Source: Staphylotrichum longicolle
Taxonomy: Eukaryota; Ascomycota; Sordariomycetes; Sordariales; Chaetomiaceae
NCBI GenBank assembly: GCA_019096155.1
Contig: JAHCVI010000002.1
Coordinates: forward strand, 1,116,001 to 1,180,000
Direction: 5' to 3'
Length of the DNA stretch: 64,000 nucleotides
Shown: piece after piece, positions 1 through 11,550 of the stretch
How positions within the stretch are numbered: position 1 is the stretch's first letter
Layout of the letters: each line of letters begins with the position of its first letter
Notes under the pieces: model-generated
The model's database searches: none
Told to the model about the DNA's origin: nothing
What the model saw: the letters and a program-made list of their open reading frames with translations, nothing else
Program-made: the position numbers and the translations under genes

Positions 1-20
1 CTCTTTTATTTGCCGGGCCA

Positions 21-182
21 TGCTTCATCTCCCTCAGCCGTTCCGAAGAGTCTTGCGCCGAGCACCATTCCAACGCGTCTCCATCAATGAGGAGCTGATG
101 AACAGAATGCCAATCCGGGATTCGCTGACGTTCAATGGTCGTGCTTCAACGCGGGCGCGGCAGTGCTCGGGGCGCGTGGTCT
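21..182. repeat. Degenerate dispersed repeat, copy A (right part)
   Basis: This segment matches the right part of copy C (about 6364-6538) with substitutions and small indels. Both contain GAGCACCATTCCAAC, AATGCCAATCC, TCGCTGACGTTC, and end with CAGTGCTCGGGGCGCGTGGT, after which similarity stops. The left part may lie beyond the window edge. No coding capacity or terminal inverted repeat is visible. It is probably a relic of a non-autonomous mobile element, but its class is unknown. Confidence 0.65.
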
Positions 183-963
183 AAGCGCGCTGCGTACGTG
201 CGGGGGAGCACCGACAGGGGTGCAAGAGGCTGGATTTCAGGTTTGATCATTGATCTTTCGGTAAGAGGGCTGGGGGTTTGGGTGGGGCGGCTATATTGGG
301 GTTTTGCGAGGGGAAAAAGGGGGGTTGCTGAAGGTGTGTGGGATACATCGGCCGGGCGGGGGGGGGGAGCAGGGTTGGGGGGGGGGGGGGGGGGGGGATA
401 CACGGGCTTGATAAATGGAGCCAGACAGTGTAGAAGGTCGGGGTAAAACTTAATCTGGATCCCTTTCCATCAACCACTCGTTGCGTGTCACCTCTGAACT
501 AGAGGACCTGCGGGTCGGATGTGGACGCAGAAGTAACAACGCGAGTGGTCGAGCACCGTCTGAAGCCGGTTCAACTCGCTTCAGACCTCTAGGGGCAGAA
601 ACCTTGATTCATAGTATAGTTCAAATCTAACAGATCCAAAAACTTCGGAATTGCAGTACAACTTGAACAAGTGAAGGTCCCGCAAAAGGCTCCACAAGAT
701 TTGAACAAATCCACCACGTGTTCGGATGATTATCCACGGGGGGCTGGACAGTATAGGTAGGTTTGCTCCAAATGATACAGAACACCCCACATATCCACGC
801 CGCTGTGATCTCGAGATGACGTTGGCATGATCACTTGAAACCAGCTCAACGAAGATATAATAGCGAAAGATGGCTACTTACCTACCGTGCTGCTTTTCAA
901 CTTGATGCAAGCTCTCCACCACATTCTCAGCCTTCGGCCTCAACCCCTTAACCCCTATTCACC
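183..963. other. Intergenic and promoter region with a 21-G run
   Basis: No gene is seen here. Positions 350-397 are almost pure G on the + strand, including 21 consecutive Gs at 377-397. The last 150 bases, CT-rich, should hold the promoter and 5' UTR of the oxidoreductase starting at 964. Confidence 0.6.
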
Positions 964-2182
964 ATGTCTCTCCCCGCAACACAAGAGCAATGGGTGAACG
1001 AGCGCGTCACCACTGACAGCTTCGACGGCCTCATCTACCAAGCGGACGCGCCGCTCCCCAAAGTTGGCGACACCGAGGTCCTCGTCAAACTCTCAGGCGC
1101 CTCTCTCAACTTCCGCGACCTCATAATCCCGCGGGTGACCCATTCTCTTCCCCTCCTACAACAACCAACCCCCCATTGACCCCTCCATAACCAGGGAAAA
1201 TACTTCTTCGCCATGGCCCTCCCCGTCATCGCAGGCTCCGACGGCGCCGGCACCATCGTCGCGGTCGGGCCGCACGTCACCAAGTGGAAGCCCGGCGACA
1301 AGGTCGTCACGCTCTTCAACCAAGGCCACCAGCGCGGCATGATTTCCGTGGCCTCCTCTAAGACGGGGCTGGGCGGATGCCTCGACGGCACGCTACGGCA
1401 GTACGGCGCGTTCAGCCAGGATGGGGTCGTGCACATGCCGACGAACTTGGGGTTTGTCGAGGCCGCGACGCTCACCTGCGCTGGGCTGACAAGCTGGAAT
1501 GCGCTGTATGGGTTGAGGCGGTTGGAAAAGGGGCAAACGGTGCTAGTGCAAGGAACAGGGGGGGTCAGTCTGTTTGCTCTGCAGGTAGGTTTGTGTCCTG
1601 GACGTTTGATTTGTGTTGGCCGGGAGACTGATCAGGGGTAGTTCGCCAAAGCGGCTGGGGCTACGGTCATTGCCACGACTTCGTCGCCGGAAAAGGGAGA
1701 GTTTCTCAAGAAGCTGGGTGCTGACTACATCATCAACTACCGTGAGGATCCGCACTGGGGCGAGACGGCGCGCAAACTGAGCCAGAACGGGGAGGGCGTG
1801 GACCACATCCTCGAGGTTGGCGGTCAGGGCACCATGGCGCAGAGCCTGGACGCCATAAAAATGGAGGGAATCATATCACTCATTGGCATCTTGAGCGGCA
1901 GTGGCCAGGTGCCGGATATCATGCAAGTCCTCACGCGCATTTGCACGGTCCGGGGCGTCTATGTCGGGTCCAAGGAGCAGATGGAGGAGATGGTCAAGGC
2001 CGTGGAGGAGCATGATATCCATCCTGTGCTTGACAAGAAAGTGTTTACGCTGGAGACTGCGAAGGACGCATACGAATACATGGTCAGCCCCCGCATTTAT
2101 GAAGTTGCGTTGCAAAACTTACTGACAAATGTGGCAGTGGGCTCAGAAGCACTTTGGCAAGGTTGGCATCAAGATTGAATAG
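964..2182 (+). CDS. Medium-chain dehydrogenase/reductase, quinone oxidoreductase-like
   Basis: Predicted 348-aa NAD(P)-dependent oxidoreductase of the zinc-type alcohol dehydrogenase-like (MDR) superfamily. Four exons: 964-1134, 1195-1584, 1642-2082 and 2138-2182, all joined by GT-AG introns of 55-60 nt. The catalytic-domain signature LNFRDLI is near residue 50, and the Rossmann nucleotide-binding motif GTGGVSLFALQ spans the exon 2/3 junction and continues FAKAAGA. The C terminus KHFGKVGIKIE appears only after splicing out the last intron, and is typical of the family. No GHE zinc-binding motif is seen, so a zinc-independent quinone oxidoreductase or enoyl reductase-like activity is more likely than a true alcohol dehydrogenase. 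The substrate is unknown. It stands alone in a repeat-containing region. Confidence 0.9.
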
Positions 2183-2256
2183 GGGCTAAAGCGGGAGCGG
2201 CCGCGAACCTGCAATTCCGGGTTATTCAGGGGACACAGAGGGCTTGGGGTCAGGTA

Positions 2257-2613
2257 TCATATGCAGAGCGCCAAAAGCTGCACCTCAATGTTCGGCATTA
2301 GTGTTAGGGAGTCCAGGAATCCCTTGACGTTGTTGTTGGGGGACGCCGTCATGACATATGCGGCCAAAACGACGCCCAAGTCAATCTCAAAATAGATATC
2401 TGCTGGCATATCTCCTGGCAGGGCGCTTCGACTTGAGAGTCTACTCAACATCTCCGCCGCCGACGGCCACTCACTAGGCACTCTTTTTACGAAACTTCCG
2501 TGTAGGCGTGACACTCGCCCTATAGAAGAGCACATGACTTGAAGATCGAGTTTAAGAGCGTGAAGAGCTTGAATAAGACTGCGGTGGCTTCTCTCATTTT
2601 TTAGGATTTCCAT
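2257..2613 (-). CDS. Possible short hypothetical protein or gene relic
   Basis: An open frame of 118 codons runs from the ATG at 2613 to the stop at 2257. I recognise no domain. Hydrophobic stretches near the C-terminal end and a balanced composition make it less obviously random than its neighbours. The DNA is more AT-rich than nearby genes, and it lies 75 bp downstream of the oxidoreductase on the other strand. It could be the surviving end of a decayed gene, for instance a fungal regulator C-terminal region, or chance. Confidence 0.22.
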   Translation of the reverse strand: MEILKNERSHRSLIQALHALKLDLQVMCSSIGRVSRLHGSFVKRVPSEWPSAAEMLSRLSSRSALPGDMPADIYFEIDLGVVLAAYVMTASPNNNVKGFLDSLTLMPNIEVQLLALCI

Positions 2614-3989
2614 AACTACCACGATCTATATAAAAATTCTAGTAGCTTTGTCTAGGATTTGGGATTGTAATTCCCTGGAACGGGCAGTGCGTGGTCCTGA
2701 GATGACGCTTGACATCCTACTCTAAGCATCTCCATGTCCTGATTCTTTCTCAAAGGTGAGTAGAGGAATCCCTAGTGAAGATCAATATATAGATATGGCT
2801 GACTTGAGAAAGAAATTCAAAACTAAATGCTTTTATCAGCAGCATTCTCTGCTAAGTTGTAAAAAAACAAAAAAAAAACAAATAGACCATATCCTAGACC
2901 TCGAGCTCGTTCTACTCGTCGAGGGCGTCGAGGAAGTAGGTAAAGCAGCGCTAGCCAATAGCTATAATAGCTCTTACGCGTTTGGCGAGGGGAGAGCGGA
3001 TGGGATCCCGTATTTTCGCGCAGATATGGTCGTATGTGGTAGTTGGAGAGGGCCGATGAGATCAAGAGATGGCACCGTAGTGGTGAAACCGTAAAAAGTG
3101 AAACTGACGGTCAGGGGTGGACAAGGGGGCAAGGAATCCAGAACAATGAAGGTATAAACTGACTTCCCTCAACTGCTCCTGGGGTCTAGACACCGAGTAG
3201 TCTCCAACGCGTCTCCATAGAGCAGTCGAGCACAAGAAAAAGAGACGAAAACAAAAACATATAACACTGAGGATTCGCGGTCGTCACCGACCAGCTACTA
3301 GTTCCGTCAAAGCCTTATGTTTTGGAGGAGGGAAAACAGGGAGTTTTCGGGCCCAAATGGGTGCTTCTTTACCTCTGGTGAGTGCTCAGCAAACGGTAAA
3401 GCCGGTAATGCCAAACACCCGTCCAGGCTTTTGCTGCAAGTTTTGATGGCACAGCGGCCAATCGAGCACCGCCATGGGGCACAGCCCCCACCCTCAGGCT
3501 CAGTCCGCCGCCCCCTTCTTTTCTGGATACCTTTCAGAGGTAAGTTATTCTCTGTTTCTCAGCTCTCCACGATCTTAATAGAGTACATCCTTGGGCTCTT
3601 CTCTACCTGCTTCTCTTTCTTGATCTACCCGTTTACCATGAACTTACCACCATCGCCTTTCCCTCTTACCTATTAGTTCGTCCCATCTGGTCAGCCCGGT
3701 ACTCATCTTCCTGCTCTGTTACCCCGCAAACACGCCTCAAATCCGATCAATGAGGTCTGGTTCCCCACCCCCACCAACATCATGTCCTGCACAAAATCAA
3801 CTCAGCCTGCAGCACAGCCTGGGGAAGCTCGCAGGACGAGGCTTTTGGACCAACGTGTAACAGCATGGTCCTGGGAAGAGTTCATAAACGCCGCGGAGCC
3901 CTGTCGGCTGATCCACCTCTCTGTATTTGTTTTCCACGCCATCAAGACTCGGGGCCGCTTCAGATCCTGGCGTCTCCTCACGACTCGAG
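2614..3989. other. Non-coding stretch with AT-rich patches and repeat copy B
   Basis: No convincing gene. 2640-2980 contains AT-rich patches (A-runs at 2862-2882, GCTATAATAGCT near 2961), unlike the GC-rich genes nearby and suggestive of old transposon debris. 3480-3780 is pyrimidine-rich with several GT/AG dinucleotides. It could hold a spliced 5' UTR for the gene starting at 3990. Confidence 0.5.
2974..3222. repeat. Degenerate dispersed repeat, copy B
   Basis: Positions 2974-3117 align closely with 6190-6327 in copy C. Shared blocks are GCGAGGGGAGAGCGGA, GGGATCCCGTATTTTCGCGC and GTGAAACTGACGGTCAGGGG. The following 100 bases align only weakly, ending with CCAACGCGTCTCCAT, which is also found in copy A. 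No open reading frame spans it. Confidence 0.7.
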
Positions 3990-5519
3990 ATGGCCGACCC
4001 CCTTACGGTGATTGGCGGCCTGGCAGCTGTTGCCCAACTCTCAACATCTGCGGCGAAGTTGGTTAGGGGATTCTACCACTTCGCGGGAGGCGTCAAGAGC
4101 GTTACTGCCGAAGTGAACCGCTTTGCGAGCCAGGTCCGGTCGTTCTCTTATATTGTTAAATTAGCTCAAGTCACTTTATCTCGCTACTGCTCCGAAAACC
4201 CGGACTCACGGGTCGTTGCGTACCTGTCGTCGCACCGCGTACTGCCGAACATCAACTCGGATGCCGAATACACTTCGATGCATATCCGAGCTATCCGCGA
4301 CCGGATTCAGAAGACGCCTACTGGGTTTGCTTTGGTGACAGCCATTGTGTGGTGGTTTTGCAAATCATCAATCATGGAGCTGTACCCGGAAATGGAGAGT
4401 ATCAAGACCAACCTGTCCCTACTTATGGCCACAACCCAATTAGAGGCTGTCTTACAGCGTGCCTCAAGCCTTGAGCTAGGCAATATCAGGCTTCAGGAAG
4501 AGATGTAAGCTTCGAATAACCCTTGTATAATTCTCATGCCCTGACTGTTATGGCAAAGGAATCTTCTCAAACGCATGGTCAAGTCTCAGATGAAAACCAT
4601 ACGCATCCTAGACCAGCAACTCAACCGCGACCGCCGTGCAAACGGTATCCAACAAACGGATTCTTTCAGCCCTGAACACCAATACGTCCTCCTCAATCTC
4701 GGGCGGAGCATGTGTGAGAATGGTGATGTTCCTGACCCGCTCCCAATTTCGCCCTCCGTCTCGAAACAGAGTCTCACATCAGACGTATCGACATCATACG
4801 GACCAAGCCTAGGCCCGTCGTGGAACTCGGATGCCGACTCCACAATCTCTAGCCGTATTGCGCCGTCATCCCGGCGTTCTTCCATATCGTCAGGCCCCCT
4901 GACCGCAGATGAACCTTGGAGTACTCAGCCGGCACCCTCACCAGAGGCAGACCAGCCCGCAGCGCCATCACAGCCACCCGGCCCATTGATCACCAACACC
5001 CTCCCACCACCATCCATCCTCCACGTCCCCACCTCCTCAGGGACCGTCGTGGGCGGCTACATCATCCCCTCTGGCCCACTTCACATCAACGACCTCCCGG
5101 GTTACGCAACCGCGTTTCTAGTTCCCGATCTCTCCATCAACATCATCTCAGTTGTCACGGCAAGACGGCACAACGTCGACATCCAATGGTTCGGCGCCAT
5201 CAGCACCAATAACATCCACAGCACCAGCGGGAATGCTCAGAACAGTGCGAGTGGTGATGGTGGCGGCGACGGCGGCGGCGGCGGCGGCGGCGTCCTCCTC
5301 GATTTCGGCAACGGCAGGCGCCCCGAGCGGAGCATCGGGAGAGCAACCCTCCACTGGAGCGGGAGCAGCCAGCGGCATAATGCCCACTACATGTACCACC
5401 AGCAGCCGCCGTCGCTTGTTGTGGAGTGCGAGGTGTGCGAGAATTCGGAGGTGGCGTTGATCTTCGGCAGGCCGTTTGTGAACGAGAGGGAGAGGCGATG
5501 GCGGAGGAGTGGGTTCTGA
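3990..5519 (+). CDS. Protein with fungal NLR-type N-terminal domain, no NTPase
   Basis: Two exons, 3990-4504 and 4559-5519, give a 491-aa protein. The start at 3990 is chosen because MADPLTVIGGLAAVAQ is the classic opening of the helical N-terminal domain of fungal NACHT/NB-ARC (NLR-like) and related proteins. The first 170 residues are helical and hydrophobic. The intron (GTAAGC...AAAG) joins EEM to NLLKRMVKS and restores a continuous helix. After residue about 210 the protein becomes Ser/Pro/Gly-rich with a poly-Gly run coded by GGC repeats at 5262-5291. No P-loop, NACHT, ankyrin, WD40 or TPR region follows, so it may be a stand-alone adaptor of the heterokaryon-incompatibility or innate-recognition type. 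That role is inference. Copies B and C of the dispersed repeat flank it. Confidence 0.75.
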
Positions 5520-8500
5520 AAGAGGGGATGCGAGAGGGGTTGAGCAGAAGCACGATCAGGTTTGTTGAAGGACACAAGATGTACTCCCTAGAACCACATC
5601 TAGCTCCTTTGGCTAGCGACTGAGCTAGGCCGAAGGAGGTCGTGGGGTGGTTTCTCCGGGGGTGGTACGAGACGAAGCAAGGCTCTTCTGTACGGGCTTA
5701 ATATGGGTTTGGGTTGCTTCTCGCCTCTTGGGTCTGGCGCGTTTCCTTCTATCTCAGCAAGACGCCGGGCGTCTTCCGACTGTCTGGGTGCAGCGGGGGA
5801 GGCGGCCGAGTTTAAGCACCTAAACCATTTCAAGAACCCCGTAGAGAGCGTACACGGCGTTAAATTACAGGCCTGAATGTGTTTCGTTGCCGGTTTAATG
5901 AAGACTATCTGCTGTAGGTTCTTGGGGGCATGCGATGGACTTGGCATCTTCCCACAGGGCAGCGCGTCGACGTGATGATGAAGCGGAACCTCTGGACTCT
6001 GAAGCGCCAGGAACACGGACGGCCTGTTGCCTCTCTTTCTCATCCTAGAGTGCTGACTCTATCCCGAGCGTCGATCGACGACTGATTGAAACCATTGTAG
6101 AAGCCAGACTCCAGGATAACACTCGGGGCGCGAATCCGATGCTGGAGAGTCATCTAAGTTAAATTATTCCTGACGATCTATTACGATAGCTGACGCATTT
6201 TGCGAGGGGAGAGCGGACGGGATCCCGTATTTTCGCGCGGATATGGTCGTATCTGGCAGTTGGCGACTGCGGGTGAGATTGAGAGATGGCGCTGTGGTGG
6301 TGAAAGTGAAACTGACGGTCAGGGGCTGAAGAAGCACCGGAGTGTTCAGTGCCACAAGAAAGAAGCATGGTCAATCTAATCTCCATCGGCTGTTCCAGAG
6401 AGTCATGAAACCGAGCACCATTCCAACTCGTCTCCAAAAATGAGAGCTGATGTTGGGGGGAATGCCAATCCGAGAGTCGCTGACGTTCGTTGGTCGTGCT
6501 CCCACACGCGACGCGGCAGTGCTCGGGGCGCGTGGTCCCGTGACCGTTGGCCTCCCTCTCAGCCTCTCAAGCTTCACATAGGTCTGGCGCTCAACAGCTT
6601 GGCAACGGATGCCCCAGGCACAAGAACTAATAAGGCATGCCGAGCAACTCGATGATTTTAAAGTTCAAAGCCCCCAACGGGTGGAGTTTCTGCCTTGCAT
6701 AGCTTGGCGTCACCCCTGTCGTGCAGGACCGTGGAAGTGTTAACCCCTGGGCCCCTGCACCAGCACCACATCCCTGACGGTCGAGAGACGGGGCATCTGG
6801 CGCATGCACAAGTGGAGTGAACCCGGGAGCAGTATGTAAGCCACCCGTCCTCAGTTTCTAGGAACCAACCTCTTTTACCTTGTCCCGCAAGGCACCGCCG
6901 GCTCAAGTTGGGTGTTGAGGACATTCGTGAGTCACCCGGCACAGTCTGTTGGTTGAAGCCGGGAGAGTCCCAAGTTGCTGGGCCAGGACACCAACAACAC
7001 TCCCTCTGCTTGTCCGAAAACTGTTGCGGACTGCTCAACGGCGCCGCATCTCGGAGCCTAGAGTGTATCAAAGAAGCAAGGTCTGAGACCTGCAAGGGCA
7101 GTGGGTTAGGCCTGTCCCTCGAAAGTTGCCTACCGAGGCCTGCATGAGGCACCGCAGGCGTACGACGGACGTGAAGTGAGAAAGCTTTGAAACGGTCCTC
7201 GCGGATAGCGCAGACATTGTGAGATGCCCCGTGATATGTCCAGGGTTGCCGGTGACGCACGGGAACAGCACGCAAACCGTGTGAGCGTCTATGTGGATCC
7301 AACCACGGCCACTGAGGCGTCTCGTCTTTTGCACACTTGGGCAAAATCAAGGTCATCTAGGGCAGTGTTCGGTGTGGAACTTTCCCACGCCTCACGCCCA
7401 GCGCCCAACGCCCAAGAGGCACTTCGGTTCTAGCTGGCGCACCTGCGAGCCCAGTCTCACACTTCTGAGCCCCGGCATGATTCCAGGTCTTGACCGGGTC
7501 CGGAAGAAACAAGCGATGGGTAAGGGGACCCTTTCCCGTTGGGCCGTAGAGCTTTGGTTGGATGGCTAGATCTCCGATGGCAGGTTGCGGGGCAGGTGGG
7601 TATCTGCAAGGCAGCGCTCGCAGCAGGCATCAGCCCTCTCCAAGAGATGGATGTACGTAGGACCTGGTGTATCGTGCCGGACCGTCGAGCTTCCCGTCGT
7701 CGCACCAGGGTCTTTGGAATCTCCGCACAGGGACAACCAATCAGCCTTGGCTGCCTGGCCCGACCCGATGGTGGAAATGCGGCTGCGGTCCTTGCCTGAA
7801 AAGGCTGCGCACGAAAATCGGCGAGAGGCCGATAGCGCAGGCCCAAATTCATGGACCCCGGCCGTCCAAGCAACCGCGGAGGGCTTGCAATGCGAATTTG
7901 GAGTGGTGGAATGGTGGAGCAAGTGAGGCTGACAGGCAACACATGGCGATGGTGGGTCGTTGGCGTGGGCTGTGGTTTTTTCGAGGCCTCAATCATCCCA
8001 GCCGCCAACCCAAACCCTCGACCAGGTGAGTCATGTTGCTTGTGTTAGCCCCGGTCTGGGGTGCGTCAGGTCGGTGTTGCCCCATCGAGTCACCCCCAGC
8101 TGCCTGCCCTCGGTTGCAGACAAGAAAATACTAAAGGACCGGCGGGCGCATGCATCTGGTCGTTGAAGAAATGGGTTAAACCGGAAGGACATTGTGTTAA
8201 GGCTCGGCTTTGTCATCAGGAAGGTGAGAGAAAGCATGACTCAGCGGCTTCTGCAAGTGGGTGCTGGTTAATCACGTGGATTTTGCCGGGATCAGAGCTG
8301 AGGCGGCCTCAAAAGCTGCCCCACACACCTAGGCGCGCCTTCCTCAATTTTCAGGCAAATCTCTAACTTGCACCTTCCATCGCAGAATATCCGACCGGCA
8401 CCCATCACTAATACCGCCGACCACAGTTGACGCGTTAAAGTGGCGTTGTGCATACATATCGAGCTCTGCTCCCGGCCAACCCGCTTACCGTTTCGAGGTC

Positions 8501-8642
8501 AAGACCACCCGCATTATTCGATTCATATATCAACCACAAGCGATCCGACCACCCCTTCGTTTCAAGCGCATCGTTCCCAGCGCACCCAACCGGGCGACCG
8601 AGTCGAAGAGTTTGGTGCAGCGCGCCGCGCTTTCTGGGCAAG
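5520..8642. other. 3.1-kb gene-poor region with repeat copy C
   Basis: Outside the repeat at 6190-6540 I find no supported gene. Open frames of 60-230 codons at 5600-8240 are Arg/Pro/Ser-rich, lack domains and overlap each other on both strands. 8400-8642 should be the promoter and leader of the zinc-finger gene. Confidence 0.55.
6190..6540. repeat. Degenerate dispersed repeat, copy C (most complete)
   Basis: About 350 bp. The left half matches copy B (2974-3117) and the right half matches copy A (21-182), so this copy joins the two partial matches into one element. The internal right end CAGTGCTCGGGGCGCGTGGT is identical to copy A. All copies lie in the same orientation. No obvious terminal inverted repeats or target-site duplications are visible. 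Confidence 0.7.
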
Positions 8643-9648
8643 ATGAGCGTGGTATACGAGCCGCGGAGCTTCATCCACGATGGCGGGTATCCGCCCATGG
8701 ACGACCACCACGACACCACACCCGACGCCGACCGCTTCACAGATCCAACCGATGCCGTCGTCAACGAACTGGCCACCACCGTCGCGACCTTTACCGCTCC
8801 CTCCCACCCGCAGTTTGTGGATACCTCGGAGCCTCGGCTTGAGCTTCCCGTCGTTCCGACCGCCGCGACAACGACAACAACTTCCAAGGAGGACTCGCCT
8901 ACTGCGACAACACCACAGCGCATCAAGGCGATCCCCAAGCCGGATCGGGAGGTGACGAGGAACTTGGATGGCAAGTTTATTTGTACATGGCCGGGCTGCG
9001 CTGAAGAGCCCAAGGAGTTTACCCGCAAGTGCGAGTGGAAGTGAGTGTTTCCCATTTCCCCGACAAGGCGCGATGCGCCGAAGCTAACGTTGCCACAGCA
9101 AACACATGGACAAGCATGACCGACCTTACAAATGCGCCGCTGAGGGCTGCGAAAAGCTTCCCGGGTTCACGTATTCAGGCGGCCTCCTGAGGCACGAGCG
9201 CGAAGTCCACGGCAAGCACGGCGGGCCCAAGAACTCCTTCTACTGTCCCCACCCCAACTGCAAGCGCCACTCCGGCAAGGGCTTCTCGCGGCAAGAGAAC
9301 CTCAACGAGCACCTGCGGCGCGTGCACACGCAGAACGGGACCGCGCTCAACGGCGCCGAGGGCGGCGAGACGGACGACGGCGCGAGCGACCACGCGGCGG
9401 CGGCGGTGATCGGCGGCGGCGGCCTGAAGCGCAAGCGCGATGACCGGGCCTCCGACGACAGCGACATGCGCGAGGAGATCAAGCGGGTGCGGCTGGAGAA
9501 CGAGGAGCTGCGGCGGCAGGTGCAGGCGCAGACGCAGCAGACGGTGGTCATGATGCAGAAGATCGCCGCGCTGCAGCAGGCGCTCGAGTCGCGGCTCCCG
9601 ACCGTCGCCGTGCCCACCGCGCCCATGGCCGCGGCGTCGATGATTTAG
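8643..9648 (+). CDS. C2H2 zinc-finger protein, probable transcription regulator
   Basis: Two exons, 8643-9040 and 9099-9648, give 315 aa. Splicing completes the first finger: FICTWPGC...CEWNKHMDKH. Two further C2H2 units follow: YKCAAEGC...LLRHEREVH and YCPHPNC...LNEHLRRVH. The fingers span roughly residues 110-220. The N-terminal 100 residues are acidic and Thr/Pro-rich. After the fingers come a short basic patch (LKRKRDD), which could be a nuclear localisation signal, and a coiled coil (about residues 260-300, LENEELRRQVQAQ) that could mediate dimerisation. This is a nuclear DNA-binding protein by family knowledge, with unknown targets. Confidence 0.85.
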
Positions 9649-11550
9649 GAAGCATCCGGCGCGGGCGCGCAAGCGGCGGATGTTGGCGCTCACAATGGCC
9701 TGCCGTATTGCGACGAGGATTCGTTTTTCCGCCTCATGTCGGCCTGAAACGACACAACTTTTTTATGCTTCAATTTTCTTTCTTTTTTTTATGTGAAAGG
9801 ACCACCAGCCTCGTCTCATCACTACTCTGGTTTTCATTTTGACACACACACATTTGGCTTGGGCATTTGCACCAATGATTCCCCACTCTTTGATGGCCGG
9901 GATTTTGGGACGGCCGTCGAACGAGCATTTGCATGGAACAGGAGTTGGAACGGGTGGGGGGGTTATCATTTCTCACGATTTGGCTTATGAGAGCATACAC
10001 TGTATCACGGATATCGATGGTTCTATAAGGGAAAGATGGAAGGTGTGGCGTTTCCGGGCGGGCACTACTATGTATTTGGGGTCGGGGGAAGGATACTTAC
10101 CTTGCTATGTTTTCTCAACGGAGGTTTCAACGGGTTCACAGGGAGTTCGGGAGCAGGGCGGGCAGGTTCCGGGATAGAGGCGCACCACTGTACACTCGGC
10201 CCCTACCCGTTTGTGTTATATTATTTCGGTATATCTTGCTGGCTTGGGGCAGGGGAGGAGATCGCGAGCAGAAGGACATGGCTTGGTTGGCTCTTGGGTG
10301 GAAAGACTGGGCACTCCCCTCTGAGGATATCCCGTACATAGACTGGGGTTGCTTGACTACCATACATCTCATTCGCATCTTTAGCTAGGCATCAAGATTC
10401 AACAAATCTTTTCACCTGCTCACTCTTGAATCGATGTTTTGAATCGTGCTGCCTGGAGTCTTGGGCGTTGATGTTTACTCAACTTGCCACCGGCAAGGGG
10501 GCGTGAAACGTCACCAGGTTGACGTACTTTGAGGCTGATACCCCTGCTTGCTGTGCCTGCTGCCTGCAGCCAAGGTTGCGTCAAATCAGATGGGACCGGG
10601 CATTGTTGATGAAAGAGACACGCTAAGCATGTACAATTGCCTGAGGCAGTAACACCCTCGTTGCCTGAGGGTCGGACGGGCAAAATGCCATCTCAATTTG
10701 CCGTCCACGAGGTCCTCATGTCCCTCAGAATGGCAAGTTCTGGCCGGGCGGTTCTCGAGCGACAGCCCCCAGCCACCTGACGTTCTGCGCACTGCTACCC
10801 AGTGTTCTATCGGGAGAGGCTGGCTGAGACTGTTCGGCCCCCCCCTGTAATACCTCGCATGTTTCCCCAGAATGTTGGATGTTAATGTGTACCTAACGTG
10901 TTGTATTCCCTCAAACAACTGCGTTGTCTTGTTGAGTTGTTGATTTAACAATCGACCTTGATGTTGATGCATTAGGAACTGCTGCTCAATTCACGGCGGT
11001 TGAGCTTTCATCTCCCACTTTACATTCACAGCACCAGACGGGACACCCTCAGTGGCAAAGTGGATAAAATCTGCGATTTGTATTAGATACTGATGTAATT
11101 ACAGGTTGTCAACCATTTTTTTCTTGAAGAACAATACTCGATTCAAAGTCGGAAGTTGTGTTGTCGATTCTGTCCAACTCTTCTTTCTCCATCCCGACTT
11201 CTTGGCAACCGTTTATCGCACAGCGGTGGGCCTTCCCGGCTCGGCGTCGGACCCCTGCAGCGCTTCAAGGAACCGCAGTGGGGCCGCGGGGTACCGACCC
11301 GACCGAGGTTTATCAAACGGTTCAACCGATAACCTCTTCGCCCTGCGGTGACCAGATCCGGACTGTCCAGGAACAAAACAGACCCCTAGCATCTGACAAC
11401 AACAGCATCCAGTCCAGTAATAAGCCCTACCGAGACCATTGCAGATCACACCCATAACATAACCTGCCCCCGTCACAAAGCACCTCTACCCCGGCCCCCT
11501 CATCCCCTCTCAAATTCCCATTCCCTCTCCAACACCACACGACCATCACC
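9649..11550. other. Long intergenic stretch, no gene seen
   Basis: 9650-10390 is probably the 3' UTR of the zinc-finger gene plus spacer, with T-rich runs near 9760-9790. Short open frames to 11400 show no domain, no codon bias and no consistent splicing. The final 90 bases before 11551 are C-rich with little G, typical of fungal core promoters. Confidence 0.5.

Noticed and set aside
6658..7356. 232-codon minus-strand frame in the gene-poor region
   Set aside because: Arg/Pro/Ser-rich, no domain, overlapped by equally long frames on the other strand and no splice-consistent extension.
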